Positions 16,896 through 24,306 of a stretch of DNA of 32,010 bases are shown one piece after another; within the stretch, counting starts at the first letter, position 1; each line of letters starts with the position of its first letter. The notes beneath the pieces are model-generated. The model did no database searches and had not been told where the DNA came from. It saw only the letters and a list, made by a program, of their open reading frames with translations. The translations under genes were made by a program, and so were the position numbers. The DNA comes from Pseudomonas viridiflava (GTDB lineage: Bacteria > Pseudomonadota > Gammaproteobacteria > Pseudomonadales > Pseudomonadaceae), in NCBI RefSeq assembly GCF_900580675.1, contig NZ_UTBG01000209.1, positions 1-32,010 of the forward strand. The letters run 5' to 3'.

Positions 16896-17879
16896 TTGAG
16901 CGCTCATTCTCACGATCACCATCATGGCCACCACCACCACCCTCATCACGGCGATGAGCACGCGGCGGGGCCGTTTCCTTGGCGGCGCATGGCCTGGGCG
17001 GTATTGCTGGTGCTGTTTGCGGTGGCGGCGGCGAGCCTGGTGCAGGTGCGGTCCGGCGAAGCCACGGTGATCACGCGTTTCGGCAACCCGTCGCGGGTGC
17101 TGCTGGAACCGGGCCTGGGTTGGCGCTGGCCGGCGCCGTTCGAGGCGGCGATCCCCGTAGACCTGCGCCTGCGCACCACGTCCAGCGGCTTGCAGGATGT
17201 GGGCACCCGCGATGGCCTGCGCATCATCGTGCAGGCCTACGTGGCGTGGCAGGTGCAGGGCGATGCCGACAATGTGCAGCGCTTTATGCGCGCGGTGCAG
17301 AACCAGCCGGATGAAGCGGCGCGGCAGATTCGTACGTTTGTCGGCTCGGCGCTGGAAACCACGGCGGCGAGCTTTGACCTGTCCAGCCTGATCAATACCG
17401 ATGCCAGCCAGGTGCGCATCGCCGATTTCGAGGCGCAGCTGCGCGAGCAGATTGATCAACAATTGCTCACCACCTATGGCGTGCGCGTGGCGCAGGTCGG
17501 CGTCGAGCGCCTGACGTTGCCGTCGGTGACCCTCACCGCCACCGTCGACCGCATGCGCGCCGAGCGCGAAACCATCGCCACCGAACGCACAGCCGTGGGC
17601 AAGCGCGAGGCGGCGCAGATTCGCTCCGCCGCCGAGCGCGATGCGCGCATCGTGCAGGCCGATGCCACGGTGAAAGCCGCCGATATCGAAGCGCAATCGC
17701 GGGTTGAAGCGGCGCAGATCTATGGGCGTGCCTACGCCGGCAACCCGCAGCTTTATAACGTGCTGCGTTCGCTGGATACCCTGGGCACCGTGGTGACGCC
17801 GGGCACCAAGATCATCCTGCGCACCGACGCCGCGCCGTTCCGCGCGCTGGTGGACGGGCCGAAGGACGTTCAGCCATGA
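16896..17879 (+). CDS. SPFH (HflC-like) protein with histidine-rich N-terminus
   Basis: A 327-residue HflC/prohibitin-type protein. It starts at TTG, with AAGGAG eight bases upstream. The first 22 residues hold 12 histidines (HSHDHHHGHHHHPHHGDEH from residue 4), a strong candidate metal-binding tail that would face the cytoplasm if the protein keeps normal HflC topology with its helix at about 28-50. The SPFH domain follows (RSGEATVITRFGNPSRVLLE), then an Arg/Glu/Ala-rich helix (MRAERETIATERTAVGKREA) typical of SPFH oligomerisation. The gene lies 12 bases after the first SPFH gene, and its stop overlaps the next start (ATGA). A zinc role is inferred from the tail, the P-type ATPase and the upstream Zur-like site. 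It is not the housekeeping hflC, which lies by hflX/hflK. Confidence 0.87.
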   Translation: MSAHSHDHHHGHHHHPHHGDEHAAGPFPWRRMAWAVLLVLFAVAAASLVQVRSGEATVITRFGNPSRVLLEPGLGWRWPAPFEAAIPVDLRLRTTSSGLQDVGTRDGLRIIVQAYVAWQVQGDADNVQRFMRAVQNQPDEAARQIRTFVGSALETTAASFDLSSLINTDASQVRIADFEAQLREQIDQQLLTTYGVRVAQVGVERLTLPSVTLTATVDRMRAERETIATERTAVGKREAAQIRSAAERDARIVQADATVKAADIEAQSRVEAAQIYGRAYAGNPQLYNVLRSLDTLGTVVTPGTKIILRTDAAPFRALVDGPKDVQP

Positions 17880-18910
17880 GCGAGCGTGACAGCCCGGACA
17901 GCCCGTGGATCCAGGCCGGGCGCCTGAGCTTCCTGGCGCTGTACGCGGTGACCGTGTTGGCGGCGCTGGCCTGGGCGTTTTCCAACGTGCGCCAGATCAA
18001 CCCGCAGAACCGCGCCGTGGTGTTGCACTTTGGCGCGCTGGACCGAATTCAAAATGCCGGGCTATTGCTGGCCTGGCCACAGCCGTTCGAACAGGTGGTG
18101 CTGTTGCCGGCGGCGGACCGCGTGATCGAGCGCCGGGTGGAAAACCTGCTGCGCTCCGATGCTGCGATCCAGGCCGACCGCGTTGCCACGTTTGCCGCGC
18201 CGTTGAGCGATGCGCTGGCCGGTTCCGGCTACCTGCTGACCGGCGATGCCGGGGTGGTGCAGCTGGATGTACGGGTGTTCTACAAGGTCACCGAGCCCTA
18301 TGCCTTTGTGTTGCAGGGCGAACACGTGTTGCCGGCACTGGATCGCCTGGTGACCCGCAGTGCCGTGGCCCTGACGGCGGCGCGGGATCTGGACACGATC
18401 CTGGTGGCGCGCCCGGAACTGATCGGCACCGACAACGGCGCGGCCGAACGGCGTGAACGGCTGCGCGGTGACTTGGTGCGAGGCATCAATAAACGCCTGA
18501 CAGAGTTGACCTCCACTGGCTTGGGCTTGGGCATCGAAGTCACGCGCGTCGATGTGCAATCGAGCCTGCCGGGCCCGGCGGTCAATGCATTCAACGCGGT
18601 GCTCACCGCGAGCCAGCAGGCCGACAAAGCCGTGGCCAACGCGCGCACCGACGCGGAAAAACTCACCCAGACCGCCAACCAGCAAGCCGACCGCCTGGTG
18701 CAAGTCGCCCACGCCCAGGCCACTGAGCGCCTGGCCAATGCCCAGGCGCAAACTGCGACCGTGACCAGCCTGGCCCAAGTCAAAGACCCCGGTTTGCTGC
18801 AGCGGCTGTACCGCGAGCGCTTGCCGAAGATCCTCGGCCAGGCCGGCTCGGTCACGACCGTCGACCCTAAAGACGACTCCCGCTTGATCATTCAGGGAGC
18901 CGAACAATGA
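17876..18910 (+). CDS. SPFH (HflK-like) membrane protein
   Basis: A 344-residue protein with one N-terminal helix (about residues 17-36, LSFLALYAVTVLAALAWAF), an SPFH domain starting near RQINPQNRAVVLHFGALD, and a C-terminal Ala/Gln-rich helix (SQQADKAVANARTDAEKLTQ onward) that should form coiled coil. The length and layout fit HflK-type proteins. It overlaps the gene before it and the P-type ATPase after it by four bases each (ATGA), so the three products are probably made in set proportions. With the HflC-like protein it could form a hetero-oligomeric ring, as HflK/HflC do around FtsH. Here the co-encoded membrane partner is the ATPase; that association is inference. Confidence 0.86.
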   Translation: MSERDSPDSPWIQAGRLSFLALYAVTVLAALAWAFSNVRQINPQNRAVVLHFGALDRIQNAGLLLAWPQPFEQVVLLPAADRVIERRVENLLRSDAAIQADRVATFAAPLSDALAGSGYLLTGDAGVVQLDVRVFYKVTEPYAFVLQGEHVLPALDRLVTRSAVALTAARDLDTILVARPELIGTDNGAAERRERLRGDLVRGINKRLTELTSTGLGLGIEVTRVDVQSSLPGPAVNAFNAVLTASQQADKAVANARTDAEKLTQTANQQADRLVQVAHAQATERLANAQAQTATVTSLAQVKDPGLLQRLYRERLPKILGQAGSVTTVDPKDDSRLIIQGAEQ

Positions 18911-20793
18911 GCGCACCTATGCTGACCTCCGCCGAACAGCGCAGTGCTGCGCGGCAACTGACCCTGGCGATGCTGGCCCTGGGTTTACTGACATTGGGGC
19001 TGGTATGGCGCTGGCTGGCGCCGGACCAGAACGGCGTAAGCCAATTGCTGTTGGGTTTCGCCTCGTTACTGGTGGCCGTGCCGGTGATGCGGTCAGCCTG
19101 GTACAGCCTGCGTTTCCCCAGCCTGCATGGCATCACCGACCAACTGATCGCCCTGGCGATGATCGGCGCGTGGGCCACGGGCGATCTGCTGACCGCCGCG
19201 TTGCTGCCGATCATCATGATCTTCGGCCATGTGCTGGAAGAGCGCAGCGTGATTGGCTCGCAGGAAGCGATTCACGCGCTGGGCAAACTGACCCGCAGCC
19301 ACGCGCGGTTGGTGCAGGCCGACGGCAGCATCCACGAAGTGGACAACGGCACGTTGAACACCGGCGACATCGTCGAGGTGCGCGCGGGTGACAGGGTGCC
19401 TGCCGATGGTGTGGTGCTGTCGGGCCAGGCCAGCCTGGACACGGCGCCGATTACCGGGGAATCGGTGCCGCTGGAAGCCAGCGTCGGCGTGCAGGTGTTT
19501 GGTGGGGCGATCAACCTCGACGGGTTGCTGCGCCTTGAAGTGACCCGCACCGGCAATGAATCGACACTGGGCAAAGTCATCGCGCTGATGCAGAACGCCG
19601 AGCGCTCCAAGCCGCCGATCACGCGGCTGCTGGAGCGTTATGCCGGCAGCTATATGGTGCTGGTGCTGTTGCTGGCGGCCGTCACCTGGTTTGTGACCAA
19701 TGATGCCCAGGCGATGCTGGCCGTGCTGGTGGCGGCGTGCCCCTGTGCGTTGGTGCTGTCGGCGCCGGCCACGGCAATTGCCGGAATTGCGGTGGCGGCG
19801 CGCCATGGGATTTTGATTCGCAGCTCGGCGTTCCTCGAAGAGCTGGCCGACCTGACCTCGCTGGTGGTCGACAAGACTGGCACCCTGACCTTTGGCACCC
19901 TGCGTTTGCAGTCCATCCAGACAACGGCGCCGGACCGCCAGGTGCTGCTTAACCTGGCGGCCAGCCTTGGTTCGGCCAGCAGCCACCCGGTCAGCCGTGC
20001 GTTGGCGGGGCTGGCGACTCAGGAACAGATGCCGGCCTTGACCGAGATTCGCGAGCGCCAGGGCCTGGGTGTGGTCGCCCGGACCGAACAGGGCGAAGCC
20101 GCTTTGGGACGGCCAGAGTTGTTCGAACAACTCGGCATCGTCACGACGCATGTCCCAAATCACGACGGCCCGATTGCCGGGCTGGCGCTGAACGGGCAGT
20201 TCCTCGCGTGGCTGTTGCTGGCCGACAGCGTCAAGCCGGAAGCACGTCAGGCCCTTCAAGAATTGCGCGACCTCGGCCTGGGTCGCCAACTGCTGCTGAC
20301 CGGCGACCGCCAAAGCGTGGCCGACCGCCTGGCGCTGGACGTGGGCATCAGCGATGTCGAAGCCCAGGCTTTGCCGGAAGACAAGCTCAACCGCGTGTTG
20401 GGCGAGATCAGCAGCGGCTTCCGACCCATGGTGGTGGGCGATGGCATCAACGACTCGCTGGCGCTCAAGGCCGGTGTGGTCGGGGTGGCCATGGGCGCGG
20501 GCGGGGCGGACATTGCGTTGGCCTCGGCGGACGTTGTGCTGATCGGCAGCGACCTGCGCCGCCTGGGCACATGTGTGCGCCTGAGCCGCCAGTGCCGGCA
20601 CACGTTGCAGGTCAACGTGATCATCGGCCTTGGCTGGACCCTGGCGATCGTGGTGTTTGCCGCGTTCGGTTGGCTGGGCGCTGCCGGGGCGATGATTGCG
20701 GCGGTGCTGCATAACCTCAGCACCTTGCTGGTACTGGGTAACGCCGGGCGTTTGCTGCGCTTTCAGGAGCCATTGTTAAAGCTGGAGGAATGA
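18907..20793 (+). CDS. hmtA: Heavy-metal P1B-type ATPase, HmtA-like, probable zinc importer
   Basis: A 628-residue transition-metal pump. The membrane metal-binding CPC motif is at residues 278-280 (AACPCALVLSAP), the phosphorylated Asp322 is in DKTGTLT, TGES is at 183-186, an SHP motif is in SASSHPVSRAL and the hinge is MVVGDGINDS. There is no N-terminal HMA domain or Cys-rich tail. The last helix reads HNLSTLLVLGNAGRLL, a variant of the HEGGT-type motif. P. aeruginosa HmtA (PA2435) is reported as a copper/zinc importer rather than an exporter and, as I recall, is encoded with SPFH genes and induced by zinc depletion. The operon context and the Zur-like site here fit that picture. The direction of transport cannot be read from sequence, so export remains possible. 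Confidence 0.85.
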   Translation: MSAPMLTSAEQRSAARQLTLAMLALGLLTLGLVWRWLAPDQNGVSQLLLGFASLLVAVPVMRSAWYSLRFPSLHGITDQLIALAMIGAWATGDLLTAALLPIIMIFGHVLEERSVIGSQEAIHALGKLTRSHARLVQADGSIHEVDNGTLNTGDIVEVRAGDRVPADGVVLSGQASLDTAPITGESVPLEASVGVQVFGGAINLDGLLRLEVTRTGNESTLGKVIALMQNAERSKPPITRLLERYAGSYMVLVLLLAAVTWFVTNDAQAMLAVLVAACPCALVLSAPATAIAGIAVAARHGILIRSSAFLEELADLTSLVVDKTGTLTFGTLRLQSIQTTAPDRQVLLNLAASLGSASSHPVSRALAGLATQEQMPALTEIRERQGLGVVARTEQGEAALGRPELFEQLGIVTTHVPNHDGPIAGLALNGQFLAWLLLADSVKPEARQALQELRDLGLGRQLLLTGDRQSVADRLALDVGISDVEAQALPEDKLNRVLGEISSGFRPMVVGDGINDSLALKAGVVGVAMGAGGADIALASADVVLIGSDLRRLGTCVRLSRQCRHTLQVNVIIGLGWTLAIVVFAAFGWLGAAGAMIAAVLHNLSTLLVLGNAGRLLRFQEPLLKLEE

Positions 20794-20823
20794 CGTTCGG
20801 TCGGTTTGGCGTGTATAGACGGC

Positions 20824-20842
20824 GGCTATTGAATCGATAGCC
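20824..20842 (+). terminator. Possible terminator after the hmtA-like gene
   Basis: Inverted repeat GGCTAT-TGAATCG-ATAGCC, 31 bases after the stop codon, followed by only a weak T-rich stretch (CCTACTTTGT). It could end the SPFH/ATPase transcript before cfaB. The stem is only six pairs. Confidence 0.35.
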
Positions 20843-20905
20843 TCCTACTTTGTCTTGGGATGGTCTATCGTCACTGCAGACGTCTGAAACAAGGGGGGAC
20901 TACTC

Positions 20906-22090
20906 ATGCTCGCGCAACTTCCACCGGCCTTACAGAATCTTCAGCTACCGCTGCGTCTTCGACTCTGGGACGGCCATGAATTCAACTTGGGCCCCGAGCC
21001 CAGTGTGACCATCGTGGTGAAGGACCCCACGGTTGTGTCCAGGCTGACCCATCCCACCCTCGACTCGCTGGGTGAAGCCTTCGTCGAGGGCAAATTGGAG
21101 CTGGAAGGCTCCATTGCCGAAGTGATCCGCGTGTGTGACGAGTTGAGTCACGCCCTGATCAATGACGATGAAGGGAGTCGCCCCGTACGCTCCATTCACG
21201 ACAAGGCCACGGATGCAGCGGCCATCTCTTACCACTACGACCTGTCCAACGCGTTCTATCAGCTATGGCTGGACCAGGACATGGCATATTCCTGCGGTTA
21301 TTTCGAAACCGGCAGCGAGTCCATCGACCAGGCTCAACAGGATAAATTTCGCCACCTGTGCCGTAAGCTACGGCTGCAGCCCGGTGAGTATCTGCTCGAT
21401 GTGGGCTGCGGTTGGGGCGGGCTGGCGCGGTTTGCGGCGCGCGAGTTCGGGGTCAAGGTGTTCGGCATCACCCTGAGCAAAGAGCAGTTGGCCCTGGCTC
21501 GGGAACGGGTCGAGGCCGAGGGCCTGGAAGACCAGGTAGACCTGCAACTGCTGGACTACCGCGACCTGCCCCAGGATGGCCGTTTCGACAAGGTGGTGAG
21601 CGTGGGCATGTTCGAGCACGTCGGCCACGCCAACCTGGCGGAGTACTGCAAAACCCTGTTTGGCGCGGTGCGTGAAGGCGGCCTGGTGATGAACCATGGC
21701 ATTACCGCCAAGCACCTTGACGGACGCCCCGTGGGCCGCGGCGCCGGTGAGTTTATCGAGCGTTATGTGTTTCCCAACGGCGAGCTGCCGCACTTGGCGA
21801 TGATGACGGCTGAAATCAGTGAAGTCGGGCTGGAAGTGGTCGACGTCGAAAGCCTGCGCCTGCACTACGCGCGCACGCTGGACCATTGGAGCGAGCGCCT
21901 GGAAGACAACCTCGAAGCGGCGGCCAAGATGGTGCCCGAGCAGGCGCTGCGCATCTGGCGCCTGTACCTGGCCGGTTGCGCCTATGCGTTTGCCCGGGGC
22001 TGGATCAACCTGCACCAGATTCTGGCGGTTAAACCCCATGCCGATGGCAGCCATGAACTGCCGTGGACGCGGGAAGATATCTACCGCTGA
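20906..22090 (+). CDS. cfaB: Cyclopropane-fatty-acyl-phospholipid synthase
   Basis: A 394-residue SAM-dependent enzyme that adds a methylene bridge across the double bonds of membrane phospholipid acyl chains. The family segment ISYHYDLSNAFYQLWLD then QDMAYSCGYFETG contains the conserved active-site-region Cys, and the SAM site is YLLDVGCGWGGLARFAA. FEHVGHANLAEY and the C-terminal ARGWINLHQILAVKP are also typical. Its length matches Pseudomonas CfaB (about 395). A GGGGGG run about nine bases upstream of the ATG is the likely ribosome site. It is known in Pseudomonas as a stationary-phase, RpoS-dependent gene; I could not identify a convincing RpoS promoter in the 112 bases upstream. It ends convergently with a cardiolipin synthase, another membrane-adaptation gene. 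Confidence 0.93.
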   Translation: MLAQLPPALQNLQLPLRLRLWDGHEFNLGPEPSVTIVVKDPTVVSRLTHPTLDSLGEAFVEGKLELEGSIAEVIRVCDELSHALINDDEGSRPVRSIHDKATDAAAISYHYDLSNAFYQLWLDQDMAYSCGYFETGSESIDQAQQDKFRHLCRKLRLQPGEYLLDVGCGWGGLARFAAREFGVKVFGITLSKEQLALARERVEAEGLEDQVDLQLLDYRDLPQDGRFDKVVSVGMFEHVGHANLAEYCKTLFGAVREGGLVMNHGITAKHLDGRPVGRGAGEFIERYVFPNGELPHLAMMTAEISEVGLEVVDVESLRLHYARTLDHWSERLEDNLEAAAKMVPEQALRIWRLYLAGCAYAFARGWINLHQILAVKPHADGSHELPWTREDIYR

Positions 22091-22104
22091 AACGCTGAAG
22101 ATCT

Positions 22105-22199
22105 AAATGTGGGAGCGGGCTTGCTCGCGAATGCGGAGTGTCAGCACCCAATAAATTGGCTGATCCACCGCTTTCGCGAGCAAGCCCGCTCCCACATTT
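22105..22199. repeat. REPIN (REP doublet), type 3, with T-run
   Basis: Perfect 27-base arms at 22105-22131 and 22173-22199; the left arm begins AAATGTGGGAGCGGGCTTGC. The arms are separated by 41 bases. The right arm runs into eight Ts (22197-22204), so on the plus strand the hairpin resembles a rho-independent terminator for cfaB. It lies between two convergent genes. Confidence 0.92.
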
Positions 22200-22214
22200 T
22201 TTTTGAGTTGTTTG

Positions 22215-23663
22215 TCAAAGAATCGGTGAAATAAGCCGCGCGACCCGCATGCCCAGTTGTTGCAGGCGGCGGGTTTCGCGGCTTTCTTCCTGGCTGACTT
22301 CATGGGCCAGGGCGAAGTCATCCAGCAGCATCAGCTCGACTTCCTTGGCGAAGGCCTCATCCACCGTCAGCAACATCACTTCGAAATTCAGCCGGAACGA
22401 ACGGTTGTCCATATTCGCGCTGCCGATGGCGCTGATTTCGCTGTCCACCAGCACCACCTTCTGATGCAGAAAGCCCGGCGTATAGCGGAACACGCGAACT
22501 CCGGCGCGTACGGCTTCGATCGCATACAGGCTGGAGGCGGCGTAAACGATGCGGTGGTCGGGCCTTGAGGGCAGCAGCACGCGTACGTCTACCCCGCGCA
22601 GCACCGCCAGGCGCAAGGCGGCGAACACGGCCTCGTCGGGGATGAAGTACGGGCTGGTGATCCACACACGTTCGGTCGCGGCGTGGATCGCTTCGACAAA
22701 AAACAGCGAGCAGGTTTCATACGGGTCGGCCGGGCCGCTGGCTAGCAATTGGCAGAGCACGCCGTCTTCGGGGTAGGCGTCCGGCAGGATCAGCGGCGGC
22801 AGCTCGCGCGCGGCCCAGAACCAATCTTCGGCAAACGACTCCTGCAGGCACGCCACCACCGGGCCGGTGACTTGCACGTGGGTATCGCGCCACGGCGCCA
22901 GCGGTGGTTTTTTGCCCAGATATTCGTCGCCCACGTTATGCCCGCCGACAAACCCGGTGATGCCGTCCACCACCACGATCTTGCGGTGGTTGCGGAAGTT
23001 GACCTGGAACCGGTTGAGCCAGCCGCTGCGGGTGGCGAATGCTTTGACTTTGACGCCGGCATCACGCAGCGATTGCACATAGCGATGGGGCAGGGCGTGG
23101 CTGCCGATGCGGTCGTAGAGCACGTGAATGTCTACACCCTCAGCGGCTTTTTCCTTCAACAGGGCGTGCAACTGCCTGCCGAGTTCATCGTCATGAATGA
23201 TGAAAAACTGGAACAGCACGGCCGTCCTGGCATTGCGGATGGCGTCGAAGATCGCGCCGAACGTGGCGTCGCCATTGATCAGCAAGCGCACTTCATTGTT
23301 GGCCAGGCACGGCATGCGGCCCAGCTTGGGCATGGCGCGCAGGGACGCGTAGGCGCTGGAGTTGCGCGCGGCCAAGGCTTCCTCGACCCACGGGCGCCAG
23401 TTCAGCTCGGTGATCGCGGTGTGCATTTCCTGATTGGCCTGGCGCCGCGCCTGGATGTACGCGTCAAAGGTGCTGCGGCCGAAAATCAGGTAGGGGATCA
23501 GCGTGAGGTAGGGCATGAACATCAGCGACAAGGCCCAGGCGATCGAGCCTTGGGCGGTCCTGACGGTCAGCACCGCGTGGATCGCGGCGAGGCTCCCGAG
23601 AAAGTGCAGCGAGGCAATGAAGTAGGCGAGCAGGTGGGGGCCAAAAAAATCCATGAACGACAT
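22215..23663 (-). CDS. clsA: Cardiolipin synthase (phospholipase D family)
   Basis: A 482-residue membrane protein that condenses two phosphatidylglycerols to cardiolipin and glycerol. Two N-terminal helices (about residues 8-30 and 40-62, the latter with AWALSLMFMPYLTLIPYLIFG) precede two phospholipase D domains. Both HxKx4D motifs are intact: His216-Lys218-Asp223 in NHRKIVVVDG and His390-Lys392-Asp397 in FLHQKVVLVDSE followed by IGSANMDNRSF. Length and layout fit ClsA. GGAG lies close upstream of the ATG at 23663; the in-frame ATG at 23654 would have better spacing. It is transcribed away from the DUF3617 gene and towards cfaB, which modifies acyl chains of the same membrane lipids. Confidence 0.93.
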   Translation of the reverse strand: MSFMDFFGPHLLAYFIASLHFLGSLAAIHAVLTVRTAQGSIAWALSLMFMPYLTLIPYLIFGRSTFDAYIQARRQANQEMHTAITELNWRPWVEEALAARNSSAYASLRAMPKLGRMPCLANNEVRLLINGDATFGAIFDAIRNARTAVLFQFFIIHDDELGRQLHALLKEKAAEGVDIHVLYDRIGSHALPHRYVQSLRDAGVKVKAFATRSGWLNRFQVNFRNHRKIVVVDGITGFVGGHNVGDEYLGKKPPLAPWRDTHVQVTGPVVACLQESFAEDWFWAARELPPLILPDAYPEDGVLCQLLASGPADPYETCSLFFVEAIHAATERVWITSPYFIPDEAVFAALRLAVLRGVDVRVLLPSRPDHRIVYAASSLYAIEAVRAGVRVFRYTPGFLHQKVVLVDSEISAIGSANMDNRSFRLNFEVMLLTVDEAFAKEVELMLLDDFALAHEVSQEESRETRRLQQLGMRVARLISPIL

Positions 23664-23784
23664 GACTCCAGACAGTCCAGTGCCTAACAGACCATGTCTG
23701 GTGGGGAATGTCGCTATTTTATTTGCCGTGCAACACTGGCACTTTTGCGGCGTCTAACGCCCACAATTGCCCAGGAGTTACCCG

Positions 23785-24306
23785 ATGAATGCTCGTCTGC
23801 TAGGTTTGGCCATGGTTGTTGGGTTGTCGCTGCCGGTGGCAGCACAGGCGCAGATGCTGGCGCCGGGCTTGTGGGAATTGACCACCAGCAATATGAAAGT
23901 CGATAACCAGAACCTGCCCGACCTGTCGCTGATCCTTGGTCAGCTCAAGCAACAGATGACCCCGGAGCAGCGCGCGATGCTCGAAAAACAGGGCATCACC
24001 ATGGCCGGCAAAGGCGTGCAGGTGTGCCTCACACCCGCCCAGGTCGCCTCTGACTCGATCCCCCTGACCGACCCGCAATCGGGTTGCAAACAGGAGGTGA
24101 CCGACAAGACCGGCAACCAGTGGAAATTCCGCTTCAGCTGCCCGAAAGCCCAGGGCACCGGTGTGGCGACTTTCCAGAGCCAGAAGGAGTTCACCACCTC
24201 CGTCAACGGTACCTTTAATGCCACTGGGGTGCAGCAGAAGGGCAGCCTGGACACTCACGCGCAGTGGTTGGGCACCGATTGCGGAACGGTCAAACCCCGC
24301 GCTTAA
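23785..24306 (+). CDS. Secreted DUF3617-family protein
   Basis: A 173-residue exported protein of unknown function. A signal peptide (MNARLLGLAMVVGLSLPVAAQA) is followed by MLAPGLWELTTSNMKV, the start typical of DUF3617. The mature protein has four cysteines (VCLTP, GCKQE, SCPKA, DCGTV) that may form two disulphides in the periplasm. The start at 23785 is chosen because AGGAG lies about eight bases upstream; a start at 23767 would bury the signal peptide. It is divergent from the cardiolipin synthase, and its stop overlaps the convergent stop of the dihydroorotase gene. No Zur-type site is seen in front of it, so I do not assign it to the zinc island. Confidence 0.85.
   Translation: MNARLLGLAMVVGLSLPVAAQAQMLAPGLWELTTSNMKVDNQNLPDLSLILGQLKQQMTPEQRAMLEKQGITMAGKGVQVCLTPAQVASDSIPLTDPQSGCKQEVTDKTGNQWKFRFSCPKAQGTGVATFQSQKEFTTSVNGTFNATGVQQKGSLDTHAQWLGTDCGTVKPRA

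Noticed and set aside
15693..17696. A 667-codon minus-strand frame opposite the SPFH genes
   Set aside because: The plus-strand frames have SPFH domains, helices and coupled starts; the minus frame is Arg/Gln/His-rich low-complexity shadow sequence.
20860..20900. A possible RpoS promoter for cfaB (CTATCGT near 20874)
   Set aside because: The match to the extended -10 is too weak to call, although RpoS control of cfaB is known in Pseudomonas.
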